Source: Vibrio pelagius (GTDB lineage: Bacteria; Pseudomonadota; Gammaproteobacteria; Enterobacterales; Vibrionaceae). From it: a DNA stretch of 64,000 nucleotides. Of the stretch, positions 1 to 9,926 are shown in pieces. Position 1 is the first letter of the stretch. Each line of letters starts with the position of its first letter. Under the pieces are notes generated by a model. It searched no databases. It had not been told where the DNA came from and was given only the letters and a program-made list of their open reading frames with translations. The position numbers and the translations under genes were made by a program. The stretch covers positions 2,108,001 to 2,172,000 of the forward strand of contig NZ_AP025503.1 in the NCBI RefSeq assembly GCF_024347575.1. Direction: 5' to 3'.

Positions 1-175
1 ACGCCTCACTCTCGTAGTTGATACACATCAACGACGCGGTGAGTTGATCCACGACTTTATCAACCCCCAAACCCAAGGGTGCATTCACAATTGATGAATT
101 AGGAAATCGCCCGGCTTCTAAGCTCTTTTTCCACTCGTTCCAAAGTGGTGATAGCCAAGGGTATAACTCGGTCAT
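1..175 (-). CDS. holB: DNA polymerase III delta' subunit, N-terminal part (cut by window edge)
   Basis: The minus strand opens with an ATG at 175 and stays open to the window edge, giving 58 residues that begin MTELYPWLSPLWNEW. HolB is the delta' subunit of the clamp-loader complex that puts the beta sliding clamp onto primed DNA. This N-terminus fits the family, but the Walker region and zinc module lie outside the window. The identification leans on gene order: the ATG follows the tmk stop by 7 bases, and pabC-mltG-tmk-holB is the standard order in gammaproteobacteria. Partial; probably translated from the same mRNA as tmk. Confidence 0.8.
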   Translation of the reverse strand, partial: MTELYPWLSPLWNEWKKSLEAGRFPNSSIVNAPLGLGVDKVVDQLTASLMCINYESEA

Positions 176-182
176 ATTTAAC

Positions 183-815
183 CTACTGCTGCTCAAGCCA
201 AGTTGTTAGTGCTTGTTTGATATCTGCCGCCACTTGCTCGATCTCTTGCTCAGCATTAATGACCAATACAGAGTCATCTTGCTCGGCGATCTCTAAGTAA
301 CGTTCTCGTGTACGATCGAAAAATGAGATATCCATTTTTTCAATACGATCTAGCTCACCACGACCACGCGCACGCTCTAACCCGACACGCGGGTCCAAAT
401 CTAAATATAGGGTTAAATCGGGTTTAAAGTCGCCCAAAGTCGTCTCTTTCAAAGAGGTCATGACCTTACGGTCAATCTGACGACCACCACCTTGATAAGC
501 TTGTGACGACATATCATGACGGTCACCTAAAACCCATTTACCTTCAGCAAGCGCTGGTTTAATCACATTCTCAACCAACTGCACACGTGCCGCATACATC
601 AATAACAGCTCGGTCATATCTTGCAGCTTTTCGCCTTCATGCTCTTCTTTGACTAAAGAGCGCATCTTTTCGGCAAGAACAGTGCCACCGGGTTCACGAG
701 TATTCACAACCTCAGCAACGCCTGACTCTTTGAGTGTCGCTAAGATTGCATTAATCGCAGTGCTTTTACCTGCACCTTCTAGACCTTCTACCGTAATAAA
801 CTTCGACTGATTCAT
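183..815 (-). CDS. tmk: Thymidylate kinase
   Basis: Phosphorylates dTMP to dTDP with ATP in the cytoplasm, the last committed step in dTTP supply. The 210-residue protein has the P-loop GLEGAGKST at about residues 11-19, the dTMP-binding DR motif in [16 protein letters not shown] near residues 96-111, and an arginine-rich LID segment [12 protein letters not shown] near 148-159. Length is normal for the family. The ATG at 815 lies 11 bases past the mltG stop, and holB follows after 7 bases, so it sits inside the pabC-mltG-tmk-holB operon. Confidence 0.97.
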   Translation of the reverse strand: MNQSKFITVEGLEGAGKSTAINAILATLKESGVAEVVNTREPGGTVLAEKMRSLVKEEHEGEKLQDMTELLLMYAARVQLVENVIKPALAEGKWVLGDRHDMSSQAYQGGGRQIDRKVMTSLKETTLGDFKPDLTLYLDLDPRVGLERARGRGELDRIEKMDISFFDRTRERYLEIAEQDDSVLVINAEQEIEQVAADIKQALTTWLEQQ

Positions 816-826
816 AGCTTTGTTCT

Positions 827-1843
827 TTATTTGTTCTTTCTTAATTGCTTTAAGTAAGCTCGTACTGCACGGTTGTGCTCAGCCAAACTCTTTGAAAATA
901 CGTGACCACCTGTGCCGCTTGCCACAAAGTAAAGGTAATTACTCTGCTCTGGATTCAAAGCTGCATTGATCGACGCTCTACCAGCCATTGCAATCGGCGT
1001 AGGTGGTAGACCATTGATTGTGTAAGTGTTGTATGGTGTTGGCGTTCTTAAATCTTTCTTACGAATGTTGCCATCATAGCTGTCACCCATTCCGTAGATA
1101 ACCGTTGGGTCAGTTTGTAGACGCATACGCTTATTTAGGCGATTGACAAATACCGATGAAACACGTTCACGCTCAGAAGCAACGGCGGTCTCTTTTTCGA
1201 TGATAGACGCAAGGATAAGCGCTTCGTAAGGTGATTTTAGAGGTAGCTTATCGGCGCGACTCTCCCACTCTTGATTCACCACATCCATGAGATCTTTATG
1301 AGCACGTTTCAATAAGTCTAAATCGCTAGTGCCATAAGTGTAGTGATAAGTTTCAGCGAGGAACAAGCCTTCGAGCTTCTTATGCTCTATGCCCAGCAGC
1401 TCTGCGATCTCTTCTTCAGAGACGCCTTGTAGTGTCTGCTCAATAAATTCGTTCTGTTCTAACTGCTGACGCCACTCATCAAAGCGGCTACCTTCAACAA
1501 ACGTTATCGTAAACTGATGCTCTTTACCTTCAACCAATACTTGAAGCGCTTGGTTAAGTGTTAGTTCCGGCTCAAGCAAGAAAGTACCCGCTTTCACATC
1601 GACCAATTCGGGATGAAGCTTACGAATTAGTTTGCTGTATGGCGACGCCGTAAACAAACCTTCATCAACCAGTTGATTCAATACCCGATGAAAACTCGCA
1701 CCAGGAGCGACAGTGATCACCAGTGGCTCTTCGAGCTGAATCACTTGTTTTAGGTGCGCTTCAGCTTGATTGTAAATATAGAATGCTGCTGATGCTGCGA
1801 TCACCAGGCATAAGACGACAAAAATAGATAACTTCTTAATCAC
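827..1843 (-). CDS. mltG: Endolytic murein transglycosylase MltG
   Basis: Inner-membrane lytic transglycosylase that cuts nascent glycan strands and is thought to set their length during cell-wall growth. The 338-residue protein has one N-terminal membrane segment (about residues 5-24) and then a YceG domain. Family signatures are ASIIEKETA with the catalytic glutamate, [15 protein letters not shown] and [13 protein letters not shown]. Translation starts at GTG 1843, which overlaps the pabC stop as GTGA (4 bases), so the two are translationally coupled. Older databases call this family aminodeoxychorismate lyase because of its neighbour; that name is wrong. Confidence 0.95.
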   Translation of the reverse strand: MIKKLSIFVVLCLVIAASAAFYIYNQAEAHLKQVIQLEEPLVITVAPGASFHRVLNQLVDEGLFTASPYSKLIRKLHPELVDVKAGTFLLEPELTLNQALQVLVEGKEHQFTITFVEGSRFDEWRQQLEQNEFIEQTLQGVSEEEIAELLGIEHKKLEGLFLAETYHYTYGTSDLDLLKRAHKDLMDVVNQEWESRADKLPLKSPYEALILASIIEKETAVASERERVSSVFVNRLNKRMRLQTDPTVIYGMGDSYDGNIRKKDLRTPTPYNTYTINGLPPTPIAMAGRASINAALNPEQSNYLYFVASGTGGHVFSKSLAEHNRAVRAYLKQLRKNK

Positions 1844-2649
1844 GAGTTTAATAGTCCTTGAAGGGTACGTGTGACATGTCCAATTTCGAATTGTGTTTCT
1901 TTAATCTTGGTAACAGGCGCAACACCAAGGAGCGAGTTAGTCATAAAGACCTCATCGCTAGAGAGCAGGTGTTTTAGATCGAAGCCGCCGACGACGACCT
2001 CTGTTTGTTTTCCTAATTCATGCAATACCTGTTTACGCATCACCCCAGCAACACCGCTCGCATTCAGCTCAGGAGTGTAAAGCGTTGAACCTTTACGCCA
2101 AAACAGGTTTGCCATGGTAGTTTCAACCACCTGATCATTGATATCTAATGCAATACCATCAATCAAGCCTAATTCATCTAACTCTGCTTTCATGAGAATC
2201 TGTTCAAGGCGATTGTTATGTTTGTGGCCCGCTAAGAATGGAGATAGCCCCAGTTTTTGCTCACAAACACCAAGTCTAACGCCAGATTGCTGCCATTGAT
2301 GGTAATGCGCTGGATAAGCGAACGTGCTAATAGTCACGACAGGTGAACACGCACCGGATGGGCTGTAACCTCGACCACCGGAACCACGACTCACATGCAG
2401 CTTGACGCCTCCTAGCCCTTTTTCAGGCATAGAGCAAAGCGCTTTCTCCAACCATAAGTTGACTTGCTCCCAATCGAGAGGCGTAATACGCAAAGCAACG
2501 AGGCAAGCATCTACTCGCTGTTGGTGATCACTGTAATATTGAATTTCACCATCGAGTGTCAGCATCGTGGTAAAACAACCATCGCCATACTGAAACGAAC
2601 GATCGGTTAAGGCGACCGTTTGCTGGCTTTCTCCATCAACCCAAAACAT
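1840..2649 (-). CDS. pabC: Aminodeoxychorismate lyase (PLP enzyme)
   Basis: Converts 4-amino-4-deoxychorismate to p-aminobenzoate and pyruvate for folate synthesis. It is a fold-type IV PLP enzyme, with RGSGGRGYSP near residues 86-95, HKHNNRLEQ around the PLP lysine (near 142-150) and ANLFWRKG further on. I chose ATG 2649, giving 269 residues, the same length as the E. coli protein. The open frame extends four codons upstream to a TTG, but a GGAG ribosome site lies exactly in front of the inner ATG. The start sits directly behind a terminator-like hairpin, and the 3' end overlaps mltG by 4 bases. Confidence 0.94.
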   Translation of the reverse strand: MFWVDGESQQTVALTDRSFQYGDGCFTTMLTLDGEIQYYSDHQQRVDACLVALRITPLDWEQVNLWLEKALCSMPEKGLGGVKLHVSRGSGGRGYSPSGACSPVVTISTFAYPAHYHQWQQSGVRLGVCEQKLGLSPFLAGHKHNNRLEQILMKAELDELGLIDGIALDINDQVVETTMANLFWRKGSTLYTPELNASGVAGVMRKQVLHELGKQTEVVVGGFDLKHLLSSDEVFMTNSLLGVAPVTKIKETQFEIGHVTRTLQGLLNS

Positions 2650-2658
2650 GCTTTTCTC

Positions 2659-2697
2659 CAAAAAAGAAACGGCTCAATGCTAAGCATCAAGCCGTTT
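2659..2697 (-). terminator. Hairpin plus T-run between fabF and pabC
   Basis: AAACGGCT (2667-2674) pairs with AGCCGTTT (2690-2697), with an inner ATGCT/AGCAT stem. On the minus strand it is followed by a T-rich run that ends at the pabC ribosome-binding site. It looks like an intrinsic terminator that fatty-acid-operon transcripts must read through to reach pabC-mltG-tmk-holB, so it may act as an attenuator. Confidence 0.7.
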
Positions 2698-2751
2698 AAA
2701 AACAAGTCTAATTACTGACTATCTACGATGTTTGAGTCTTTTATAAGATGA

Positions 2752-3996
2752 TTAAATCTTTTTGAAGATCAAACAGCCGTTTGTACCACCAAAGCCGAAT
2801 GAGTTACACGCAGCATATTCCATGCCGCTAACTTCACGCGCTGTGTGTGGAACCAGATCAATGTCTAGACCCTCTTCAGGATCGTCTAGGTTGATTGTTG
2901 GTGGAACAACTTGGTCAACCAGAGACATTGCTGTAATGATAGCTTCAGCAGAACCCGCAGCACCGAGTAAGTGACCAGTCATCGACTTAGTCGAAGAAAC
3001 CAGTACTTGCTTGTAACCAGCTTCGCCAAGTGCACGCTTGATGCCTTTGATCTCTGCTACGTCACCAGCTGGAGTCGATGTACCGTGCGCATTGACATAA
3101 CCAATTTGTTCACCAGTAATGCCAGCATCACGCATCGCCGCTTCCATCGCTAGTGCGCCACCTGAACCATCTTCACTTGGTGAAGTCATGTGGTAAGCGT
3201 CACCCGACATACCGAAGCCAACGAGCTCACAGTAGATCTTAGCGCCACGAGATTTAGCGTGCTCATACTCTTCAAGAACCATCATGCCAGCACCATCGCC
3301 AAGAACGAAACCATCACGGCCTTTGTCCCATGGGCGAGAAGCTTTCTGAGGCTCGTCGTTGCGTGTTGATAGTGCTTTAGCGGCACCGAAACCACCCATA
3401 CCTAGCGGTGTCGATGCTTTCTCAGCACCACCCGCTAGCATCGCATCAGCATCACCGTATGCAATCATACGAGCCGCGTGACCGATGTTGTGTAGGCCGG
3501 TCGTACATGCGGTAGAAATAGCGATGTTAGGACCGCGTAGACCACGCATGATAGACATGTGACCAGCAATCATGTTCACAATTGTTGACGGAACAAAGAA
3601 TGGGCTAATTTTACGAGGGCCTTTTTCAGTAAGCGCTTGGTGACCAGCTTCGATCAAACCAAGGCCGCCGATACCAGAACCGATAGCCACACCGATACGT
3701 GGTGCGTTCTCATCAGTTACGGTTAGACCAGAATCATCAAGTGCCTGAACACCTGCTGCGACGCCGTATTGGATGAATAGATCCATTTTACGAGCATCTT
3801 TTTTAGACATGTACTCTTCGCAGTTAAAGTCTTTAACTAGACCTGCAAAACGAGTTGAGAAATTGGTTGCATCAAAGTGCTCGATATTCACGATACCACT
3901 TTGACCAGCTAGCAGGGCTTTCCAAGAAGATTCTACAGTGTTGCCTACCGGTGACAACATACCCATGCCAGTGACAACTACACGACGCTTGGACAC
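2752..3996 (-). CDS. fabF: 3-oxoacyl-ACP synthase II
   Basis: Condenses malonyl-ACP with acyl-ACP in chain elongation; the FabF class also governs temperature-dependent unsaturated acyl chains. The 414-residue thiolase-fold protein has the full Cys-His-His set: Cys164 in STACTTG, His304 in [11 protein letters not shown] and His342 in [14 protein letters not shown]. It starts with GTG at 3996 ([10 protein letters not shown]), with GGAG upstream; no better ATG is nearby. It follows acpP after 93 bases containing a GC-rich hairpin, the classic acpP-fabF arrangement. Confidence 0.98.
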   Translation of the reverse strand: MSKRRVVVTGMGMLSPVGNTVESSWKALLAGQSGIVNIEHFDATNFSTRFAGLVKDFNCEEYMSKKDARKMDLFIQYGVAAGVQALDDSGLTVTDENAPRIGVAIGSGIGGLGLIEAGHQALTEKGPRKISPFFVPSTIVNMIAGHMSIMRGLRGPNIAISTACTTGLHNIGHAARMIAYGDADAMLAGGAEKASTPLGMGGFGAAKALSTRNDEPQKASRPWDKGRDGFVLGDGAGMMVLEEYEHAKSRGAKIYCELVGFGMSGDAYHMTSPSEDGSGGALAMEAAMRDAGITGEQIGYVNAHGTSTPAGDVAEIKGIKRALGEAGYKQVLVSSTKSMTGHLLGAAGSAEAIITAMSLVDQVVPPTINLDDPEEGLDIDLVPHTAREVSGMEYAACNSFGFGGTNGCLIFKKI

Positions 3997-4057
3997 GATT
4001 TTACACTCCGGGGATTGAAATGATTTAGGATGAGGATAGATGAGTTAGATAAAACAC

Positions 4058-4078
4058 AGGCGGTCGAGGTGACCGCCT
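4058..4078 (-). terminator. Intercistronic hairpin between acpP and fabF
   Basis: AGGCGGTC (4058-4065) pairs with GACCGCCT (4071-4078) around a 5-base loop. On the minus strand it is followed by a T-rich but interrupted stretch. It is probably a partial terminator or mRNA-end stabiliser, which would fit much higher expression of acpP than fabF. Confidence 0.5.
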
Positions 4079-4089
4079 GGGAGAGATTA

Positions 4090-4323
4090 TTACTGAGCGC
4101 TAGTTACGTAATCGATAGCAGCTTGAACAGTAGTAATTTTCTCAGCTTCTTCATCTGGGATTTCAGTGTCGAATTCTTCTTCTAGAGCCATTACTAGCTC
4201 AACTGTGTCCAGAGAATCAGCACCTAGGTCATCAACGAAAGAAGCTTCGTTTTTAACTTCTGCTTCGTCTACACCTAGTTGTTCAACAATGATTTTCTTT
4301 ACGCGTTCTTCGAGGTTGCTCAT
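4090..4323 (-). CDS. acpP: Acyl carrier protein
   Basis: Small acidic cytoplasmic carrier that holds growing acyl chains on a 4'-phosphopantetheine arm. The 77-residue protein contains [15 protein letters not shown], with Ser37 of the DSL motif as the attachment site. The acidic helix II/III composition ([16 protein letters not shown]) is typical. It lies between fabG and fabF. The 166-base gap to fabG leaves room for its own promoter, and a hairpin follows the gene, both consistent with separate strong expression. Confidence 0.99.
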   Translation of the reverse strand: MSNLEERVKKIIVEQLGVDEAEVKNEASFVDDLGADSLDTVELVMALEEEFDTEIPDEEAEKITTVQAAIDYVTSAQ

Positions 4324-4489
4324 TTTTTCTTTTCCTTTACAGAGTTCGCTTTATGCGATGTTTTCCGTAGTTTATTCAATCTATTAAAAGTTGCAAGGCC
4401 AACTTTTCTGGTCAAACCACAATTTTAGCGATTTTAACCGAAATTACGTATGATTTTGACTTAAATCATGCACAAATGTTGCACACAAT

Positions 4490-5224
4490 TTACACCATGT
4501 ACATACCGCCATTGACGTGAAGTGTTTCACCTGTGATATAAGCTGCCGCAGGTGACGCCAAAAATACCACAGCTTCAGCGATTTCGCGAGGGTCACCTAG
4601 ACGACCTGCTGGTACATTCGCCAAAGTTGCTGCACGTTGGTCATCATTTAGCGCTTTTGTCATGTCTGTTTCAATAAAACCAGGTGCAACTGTGTTCACT
4701 GTCACACCACGAGAAGCTACTTCACGTGCCATAGACTTAGTGAAACCGATAACACCAGCTTTAGCTGCAGCGTAGTTTGCTTGGCCAGCGTTACCCATAG
4801 TACCCACAACAGAACCTACGTTGATGATACGGCCTTCACGCTTCTTCATCATGCCACGCAGTACAGCTTTAGACATACGGTAGATAGGTGTTAGGTTAGT
4901 ATCGATGATATCGTTCCACTCGTCATCTTTCATACGCATAAGTAGGTTATCGCGTGTGATACCAGCATTGTTCACTAGGATATCAATCGCACCAAACTCA
5001 TCGTTGATCGTTTTTAGTGTTGCAGCTATAGAATCAACATCTGTTACGTTCAGAGCAAGACCTTTACCGTTCTCACCAAGATACTCGCTGATCGCAGCAG
5101 CACCGTTTTCTGACGTTGCAGTACCGATAACTTTAGCACCGCGCTCAACTAAAAGTTCAGCGATAGCACGACCGATACCACGGCTTGCACCTGTAACTAG
5201 TGCAACTTTGCCTTCTAAATTCAT
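4490..5224 (-). CDS. fabG: 3-oxoacyl-ACP reductase
   Basis: NADPH-dependent reduction of 3-oxoacyl-ACP to 3-hydroxyacyl-ACP. It is a classical short-chain dehydrogenase: nucleotide motif TGASRGIGR near residue 12, NNAG near 86, and catalytic Ser138, Tyr151 and Lys155 (numbering from the second Met). Two ATG codons stand side by side (5227 and 5224). The second gives the usual 244 residues and better spacing from the GAGAAG ribosome site; the first would add one residue. It lies between fabD and acpP in the fab operon. Confidence 0.98.
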   Translation of the reverse strand: MNLEGKVALVTGASRGIGRAIAELLVERGAKVIGTATSENGAAAISEYLGENGKGLALNVTDVDSIAATLKTINDEFGAIDILVNNAGITRDNLLMRMKDDEWNDIIDTNLTPIYRMSKAVLRGMMKKREGRIINVGSVVGTMGNAGQANYAAAKAGVIGFTKSMAREVASRGVTVNTVAPGFIETDMTKALNDDQRAATLANVPAGRLGDPREIAEAVVFLASPAAAYITGETLHVNGGMYMV

Positions 5225-5244
5225 CATAACTTCTCTTTATGTCG

Positions 5245-6168
5245 TTATTTAGCAGCTTCTAGTGATGCAGCATCGTTTACTGCAGCAGCTGTCATTGTTT
5301 TAACAATACGCTTAGTTAGACCTGTTAGTACTTTACCTGGGCCTAATTCTAGTAGTTTTTCTACACCTTGCTCATTCATAGCCTGAACACCCTCAGTCCA
5401 ACGTACTGGGCTGTAAAGTTGACGAACAAGCGCATCTTTAATCTTCGCAGGGTCTGTTTCAGCAGCCACATCAACGTTGTTGATTACAGGCAGTGCTGGC
5501 GCGTTGAACTCTAGTGCGTCCAGAGCAACTGCTAGCTTCTCAGCAGCTGGCTTCATTAGTGCACAGTGAGACGGTACAGATACTGGTAGAGGAAGTGCAC
5601 GCTTAGCGCCCGCTTCTTTACATAGTGCACCAGCACGCTCTACCGCTGCTTTATTACCCGCGATAACAACTTGGCCTGGAGAGTTGAAGTTCACTGGGGA
5701 TACCACTTCATCTTGCGCCGCTTCTTCACACGCTTTAGCGATTGATTCGTCATCTAGACCAATGATTGCGTACATTGCACCAACGCCGGCAGGAACCGCT
5801 TCTTGCATCAATTGACCACGTAGTTCAACTAGCTTAATCGCTTCTTTAAAGTCGATAACACCAGCACATACTAATGCAGAGTACTCACCTAGGCTGTGGC
5901 CTGCTAGGTTTGCAGGCTGCTCTAGGCCAAGCTCTTGCCATACACGCCAGATAGCAACAGATGCTGCAAGTAGAGCTGGTTGAGTACGGAAAGTTTCGTT
6001 TAAGTTTTCTACTGGACCTTCTTGAACTAGGGCCCATAGGTCGTAACCAAGCGCTTCAGAAGCTTCAGCGAATGTTTGTTTTACAACATCATACTGCTCG
6101 CCTAGTTCAGCAAGCATACCAACAGCTTGAGAGCCTTGGCCTGGGAATACGATAGCAAACTTGCTCAT
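5245..6168 (-). CDS. fabD: Malonyl-CoA:ACP transacylase
   Basis: Transfers malonyl from CoA to ACP, supplying the elongation unit. The 307-residue protein has the nucleophile elbow GHSLGEYSAL with Ser92, Arg117 in LRGQLMQ for the malonyl carboxylate, and His201 in VPSHCALM. FPGQGSQ at residues 8-14 forms the oxyanion region. The ATG at 6168 has AAAGGA upstream. It sits 78 bases after fabH and about 20 before fabG, in the conserved fabH-fabD-fabG order. Confidence 0.98.
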   Translation of the reverse strand: MSKFAIVFPGQGSQAVGMLAELGEQYDVVKQTFAEASEALGYDLWALVQEGPVENLNETFRTQPALLAASVAIWRVWQELGLEQPANLAGHSLGEYSALVCAGVIDFKEAIKLVELRGQLMQEAVPAGVGAMYAIIGLDDESIAKACEEAAQDEVVSPVNFNSPGQVVIAGNKAAVERAGALCKEAGAKRALPLPVSVPSHCALMKPAAEKLAVALDALEFNAPALPVINNVDVAAETDPAKIKDALVRQLYSPVRWTEGVQAMNEQGVEKLLELGPGKVLTGLTKRIVKTMTAAAVNDAASLEAAK

Positions 6169-6246
6169 TGTGATTATCCTTTAAGCAATGCAAAAAATTG
6201 AATAAGGCACATAATTATGTGCCTTGATTGTTCTATCGACTTAGGG

Positions 6247-7197
6247 TTAGAACTTGACCAGTGCTGAGCCCCAAGTGAAACCGCCACCAAACGCTTCAAG
6301 AAGAAGAGTTTGACCACGTTTAATTCGTCCATCACGAACCGCTTCGTCTAACGCAGTCGGAACCGTTGCTGCCGACGTGTTGCCGTGCTTATCAAGTGTA
6401 ATCACCACCTGATCAAGTGACATGGTTAGCTTTTTAGCCGTTGCAGAGATAATGCGGTAGTTAGCTTGGTGTGGTACCAACCAATCTAGTTCCGACTTAT
6501 CCATGTTGTTAGCGGCCAGTGTGTCTTTTACTAGCTTAGAAAGCTGAGTCACTGCCACCTTGAAAACTTCGTTGCCTGCCATGTGAAGCCATTTGTCAGC
6601 GTCGCCGCCGCGCTCTGGAACTTCAAGGCTAAGTAGTTCACCGTATTTACCGTCAGAGTAAATGTGAGTAGACAAAATACCTGGCTCTTCACTCGCGCCC
6701 ACAACAACCGCACCTGCACCATCACCAAATAGGATGATAGTAGAACGATCAGTTGGGTCACAAGTTTTAGACAGTGCATCAGCACCGATAACCAAAACGT
6801 TCTTACACATGCCTGATTTGATGTGTTGGTCAGCCACTGATAGTGCGTAAACAAAACCAGAACATGCCGCCGCTAAGTCGAACGATGGGCAACCTTTAAT
6901 ACCGAGCTTACCTTGTACCTGACATGCAGAAGAAGGGAACGTATGGCTACTGCTCGTCGTTGCAACAATGATCAAGTCGATATCATGCTTATCGATACCC
7001 GCCATATCAATTGCGTTTTCAGCAGCGTAAAACGCCATATCCGCTACAGTTTCATTTTCTGCAGCAATACGACGCTCTTTAATTCCTGTTCTAGCAACAA
7101 TCCACTCATCGCTAGTCTCTACCATTTTCTCTAGATCTGCGTTAGTACGCACCTGAGATGGCAAGTAGCTGCCAGTACCTAATATTTTGCTATACAT
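6247..7197 (-). CDS. fabH: 3-oxoacyl-ACP synthase III
   Basis: Starts fatty acid synthesis by condensing acetyl-CoA with malonyl-ACP. The 316-residue protein has the Cys-His-Asn triad of KAS III: Cys112 in AAACSGF, His243 in VPHQANYRI and Asn273 in HGNTSAAT. The N-terminal GTGSYLP motif and C-terminal [10 protein letters not shown] are family signatures. Its ATG is only 5 bases past the plsX stop, so the two are probably translated from one mRNA. Confidence 0.98.
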   Translation of the reverse strand: MYSKILGTGSYLPSQVRTNADLEKMVETSDEWIVARTGIKERRIAAENETVADMAFYAAENAIDMAGIDKHDIDLIIVATTSSSHTFPSSACQVQGKLGIKGCPSFDLAAACSGFVYALSVADQHIKSGMCKNVLVIGADALSKTCDPTDRSTIILFGDGAGAVVVGASEEPGILSTHIYSDGKYGELLSLEVPERGGDADKWLHMAGNEVFKVAVTQLSKLVKDTLAANNMDKSELDWLVPHQANYRIISATAKKLTMSLDQVVITLDKHGNTSAATVPTALDEAVRDGRIKRGQTLLLEAFGGGFTWGSALVKF

Positions 7198-7202
7198 GAA
7201 GA

Positions 7203-8228
7203 CTAATAATGCCTCTCGAGTAAAACCGCTTCCAAACGATCGCTAATGCGGCTAGGGACTTGTCGTTTGACCTCGTGTACTGCCTCGCCAATCGCGTTGA
7301 CAACCGCAGTTACATCAGCACTTCCATGACTTTTAATGACAATGCCGCGCAATCCTAACAAACTTGCGCCGTTATACTGGTCGGGGTTCAAGGTTTTTAA
7401 TTCAGTAAATAGCTCAGAAAACAATATTCTGGCGATCCAACCCTTTATTGTTGACGCCATGATGCGCGTTTTTAGCTTATCAATAAAGAGTTGTGCAGTG
7501 CCTTCGCACGTTTTTAGGCACACATTGCCTACAAAACCATCACAAACAACCACATCTGCTGCATCTTGCAGCAATTGATTTCCTTCAATATAGCCGATGA
7601 AGTTCACAGACTGGGTGTTGGACAACATTTCCGCGCATCGTTTTACAAGGTCATTGCCTTTTATTTCTTCTGCGCCGATATTCAAAATCGCGACACGTGG
7701 TGGGCGGTTTAAATGTTGTTCTGCAAGTGCGCTTCCCATAACAGCAAATTGAAAAAGAGAGTCTGCATCACTGGATACATTGGCACCTAGGTCCAGCATC
7801 CACGTTCGACCACCGGATGCTGTTGGCAACGCTGAGACGAGAGCTGGTCTATCAATGACGGGAAGAAGTTTCAAACGAAAACGAGACAAAGCCATTAATG
7901 CACCGGTATTTCCACCGCTGACACATGCGTCTGCTTGAGATTCCGCAACCAGATCGATTGCTTCACGCATAGAGCTGCCCTGACTGTTTCGTAAGGCAAG
8001 AGAAGGCTTTTCTGAGTTTGAAATAACTCGGTCACAGTGCTGAATACTCAAACGAGAATCAGGCTGTCGACCTAATGAGGATAGTTGAGATGTGATCGCA
8101 TTTCGATCACCTATGAGAATGACTTTTAGCTCTGGGAAATACGACAGTGCCTGCACGGCGGCAGGCACTGTTACACGAGGACCGAAATCCCCGCCCATTG
8201 CATCAAGCGCAACGGTTATATTTTGCAA
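7203..8228 (-). CDS. plsX: Phosphate acyltransferase PlsX
   Basis: Makes acyl-phosphate from acyl-ACP, the first step toward phosphatidic acid in the PlsX/PlsY route. It is a 341-residue soluble protein that associates with the membrane. The family opening [11 protein letters not shown] (residues 7-17), the [11 protein letters not shown] loop and [14 protein letters not shown] are all present. The start appears to be TTG at 8228, with AAGG about 8 bases upstream; the next ATG would cut into the conserved MGGDFGP motif. It lies 10 bases after rpmF. Confidence 0.96.
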   Translation of the reverse strand: MQNITVALDAMGGDFGPRVTVPAAVQALSYFPELKVILIGDRNAITSQLSSLGRQPDSRLSIQHCDRVISNSEKPSLALRNSQGSSMREAIDLVAESQADACVSGGNTGALMALSRFRLKLLPVIDRPALVSALPTASGGRTWMLDLGANVSSDADSLFQFAVMGSALAEQHLNRPPRVAILNIGAEEIKGNDLVKRCAEMLSNTQSVNFIGYIEGNQLLQDAADVVVCDGFVGNVCLKTCEGTAQLFIDKLKTRIMASTIKGWIARILFSELFTELKTLNPDQYNGASLLGLRGIVIKSHGSADVTAVVNAIGEAVHEVKRQVPSRISDRLEAVLLERHY

Positions 8229-8238
8229 AAGGTCAACC

Positions 8239-8409
8239 TTACTTGTTGATAACCTTTTTGCCGCGGTAGTAACCTTCCGCAGTCACGTTGTGACGTAGGT
8301 GAGTTTCACCTGAAGTTGCGTCTACAGAAAGTGCAGCTGTAGTTAGCGCATCGTGTGAACGACGCATGCCACGCATTGAACGTGATTTCTTGCTCTTTTG
8401 TACGGCCAT
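8239..8409 (-). CDS. rpmF: 50S ribosomal protein L32
   Basis: Small basic ribosomal protein of the large subunit. This minus-strand frame encodes 56 residues beginning [20 protein letters not shown] and ending [10 protein letters not shown], a full-length L32. It was identified from the sequence and the setting: yceD-rpmF-plsX-fabH is a conserved operon linking ribosome and membrane synthesis. The L32 zinc cysteines found in some lineages are absent, as in enterobacteria. yceD lies 35 bases upstream and plsX 10 bases downstream. Confidence 0.98.
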   Translation of the reverse strand: MAVQKSKKSRSMRGMRRSHDALTTAALSVDATSGETHLRHNVTAEGYYRGKKVINK

Positions 8410-8444
8410 TGACCCTACTCCTATGTAAATTCTTAAAGAAGCAG

Positions 8445-8972
8445 TTACTTCTTTAAGCTTTTTAAAACATCAAATGGATTCGGCTTCTTGTCTTCCTCAA
8501 TTTCTTCAGGAAGTTCACCAAACACCAAGTTATTTGAGTTAACGCTACAGTCCGCTTCGTCGTGCATTGCTACTTGAGGCAATCCAAGGATGAACTCGTC
8601 TTCAACTAATTGAATCAGGTCTAATTCACCGTACTCGTTCAGATCTACCAAATCGTACTCTTCCGGTGCTTCTTCTTCACTTTTCTCATTGTAGTAAGGA
8701 GTATAAGTGAATTCGACATCGCACTCATGTGCGAAAACCTCATTACAACGTTGACACTCTAAATCGACTTCGACGTTAGCTTTACCAGAGATAACGACTA
8801 ATCGTTGTTCATCAAGCCCAAATGACAATGAGACTTGCGCGTCACGTTTTACGCCTTCAGTTGCTTCGCTTAAGCGCTTGAAAAGACTAGTTTGGATGAT
8901 GCCATCTAAATCAAGTCGTTTTTGAGCGGTTCTAGCCGGATCAACTGTACGCGGTATTTTTACCTTTTGCAT
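8445..8972 (-). CDS. yceD: YceD, 23S rRNA accumulation protein (DUF177)
   Basis: A 175-residue acidic protein of the DUF177 family. In E. coli the homologue is needed for normal 23S rRNA levels; the mechanism is poorly defined. The sequence shows a CQRC pair near residue 72, the signature of the family, and a strongly acidic C-terminal half. It heads the rpmF-plsX-fab cluster. Divergent maf starts 149 bases away, so promoters for both probably lie in 8973-9121. Confidence 0.93.
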   Translation of the reverse strand: MQKVKIPRTVDPARTAQKRLDLDGIIQTSLFKRLSEATEGVKRDAQVSLSFGLDEQRLVVISGKANVEVDLECQRCNEVFAHECDVEFTYTPYYNEKSEEEAPEEYDLVDLNEYGELDLIQLVEDEFILGLPQVAMHDEADCSVNSNNLVFGELPEEIEEDKKPNPFDVLKSLKK

Positions 8973-9121
8973 AGGGCGCGAATATTATCTTCCAAATCGA
9001 GTTTAGTCAAAGGAAATGGCAAAAAAAGTACACTTTTTTCCCTTTCCCATACAGAGCATTATGAATATCAAGATAAGTTACTATATCCTGCATTAAATGC
9101 TTCTATGAATTGTAAATTAAA

Positions 9122-9703
9122 ATGAAAAATTACCAACTAGTTTTGGCCTCTACTTCACCATTTAGGCAAGAGATCCTTAAAAAACTGCATTTAGACTTTG
9201 TGACTGCTAAGCCTGACTGCGACGAAACACCAATTACCGGAGAGTCGCCGCAGCAACTGGTCATGCGTTTAGCAGAAGAGAAAGCCAAGTCTTGTCAGGT
9301 AACCTCACCAAGCTTAATCATAGGTTCAGACCAAGTGTGTGTGATTGATGGGGAAATCATCGGTAAACCACACACCCGCGAAAAAGCCATTGAACAGTTA
9401 TCACGTCAAAGCAGCAAAAGCATTACCTTTTACACCGGCCTGTCCGTTTGGAACTCTGTTACTCAAAAAGCTGACACACGTCTCGACACCTTCGTGGTTC
9501 ATTTTCGCGACTTAACCAGGACACAAATCGAAAGCTATGTCGACAAAGAGCAGCCTCTCTATTGTGCAGGCAGTTTTAAGAGTGAAGGACTGGGTATTGC
9601 TCTCTTTGAACGCCTTGAAGGTAAAGACCCGAATACGCTGATTGGACTACCGCTTATCGACCTGATTGATATGTTGGAAGCGCAAGGTTTGGATGTGCTT
9701 TAG
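9122..9703 (+). CDS. maf: Maf/YceF-type nucleotide pyrophosphatase
   Basis: House-cleaning enzyme that hydrolyses non-canonical nucleoside triphosphates. The YceF branch prefers 7-methyl-GTP, and the neighbouring yceD/rluC genes match the E. coli yceF locus. The 193-residue protein opens with the signature [15 protein letters not shown] and has GSDQV with the catalytic aspartate near residue 70, followed by [11 protein letters not shown] and FYTG. The substrate branch is inferred from context, not proved. It converges on rluC. Confidence 0.93.
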   Translation: MKNYQLVLASTSPFRQEILKKLHLDFVTAKPDCDETPITGESPQQLVMRLAEEKAKSCQVTSPSLIIGSDQVCVIDGEIIGKPHTREKAIEQLSRQSSKSITFYTGLSVWNSVTQKADTRLDTFVVHFRDLTRTQIESYVDKEQPLYCAGSFKSEGLGIALFERLEGKDPNTLIGLPLIDLIDMLEAQGLDVL

Positions 9704-9727
9704 GTTGGTCTCGATCACCTCATAGAG

Positions 9728-9830
9728 ATTCCCTACTCCTTCCTTCGTCAGTCTAGGGAATGGCTAGGTCTATCACTAAAAACCAAAGTTCGTCATCCCC
9801 AAAAGTGAGGGACGAGCGAGTTTGGGGGCC
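9728..9830. repeat. Two REP-like palindromic units in opposite orientation
   Basis: ATTCCCTA (9728-9735) pairs with TAGGGAAT (9754-9761), and CCCCAAA (9797-9803) pairs with TTTGGGG (9821-9827). Reverse-complementing the second unit and laying it on the first shows they are diverged copies of one ~40-bp element, each with a gag…ctc-rich interior. This looks like a dispersed intergenic repeat of the kind found in Vibrio, recalled from memory and not searched. Confidence 0.6.
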
Positions 9831-9850
9831 TCTGATAACGAGCACAAACA

Positions 9851-9880
9851 AAAAAGGTTGACGAAATTCGTCAACCTTTC
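9851..9880. terminator. Bidirectional terminator between maf and rluC
   Basis: AAAGGTTGACGAA (9853-9865) and TTCGTCAACCTTT (9867-9879) form a 13-bp perfect inverted repeat, with A-rich sequence on the left and T-rich on the right. It lies between two convergent genes and can end both transcripts. Confidence 0.85.
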
Positions 9881-9926
9881 TCGTTTATGGATACTGAAGA
9901 ACAAATTGAGGGAACACTCTATACCT

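Noticed and set aside
827..1843. Calling the mltG gene aminodeoxychorismate lyase
   Set aside because: That older label came from its neighbour pabC; the sequence has the YceG/MltG transglycosylase motifs and a membrane anchor, not a PLP fold.
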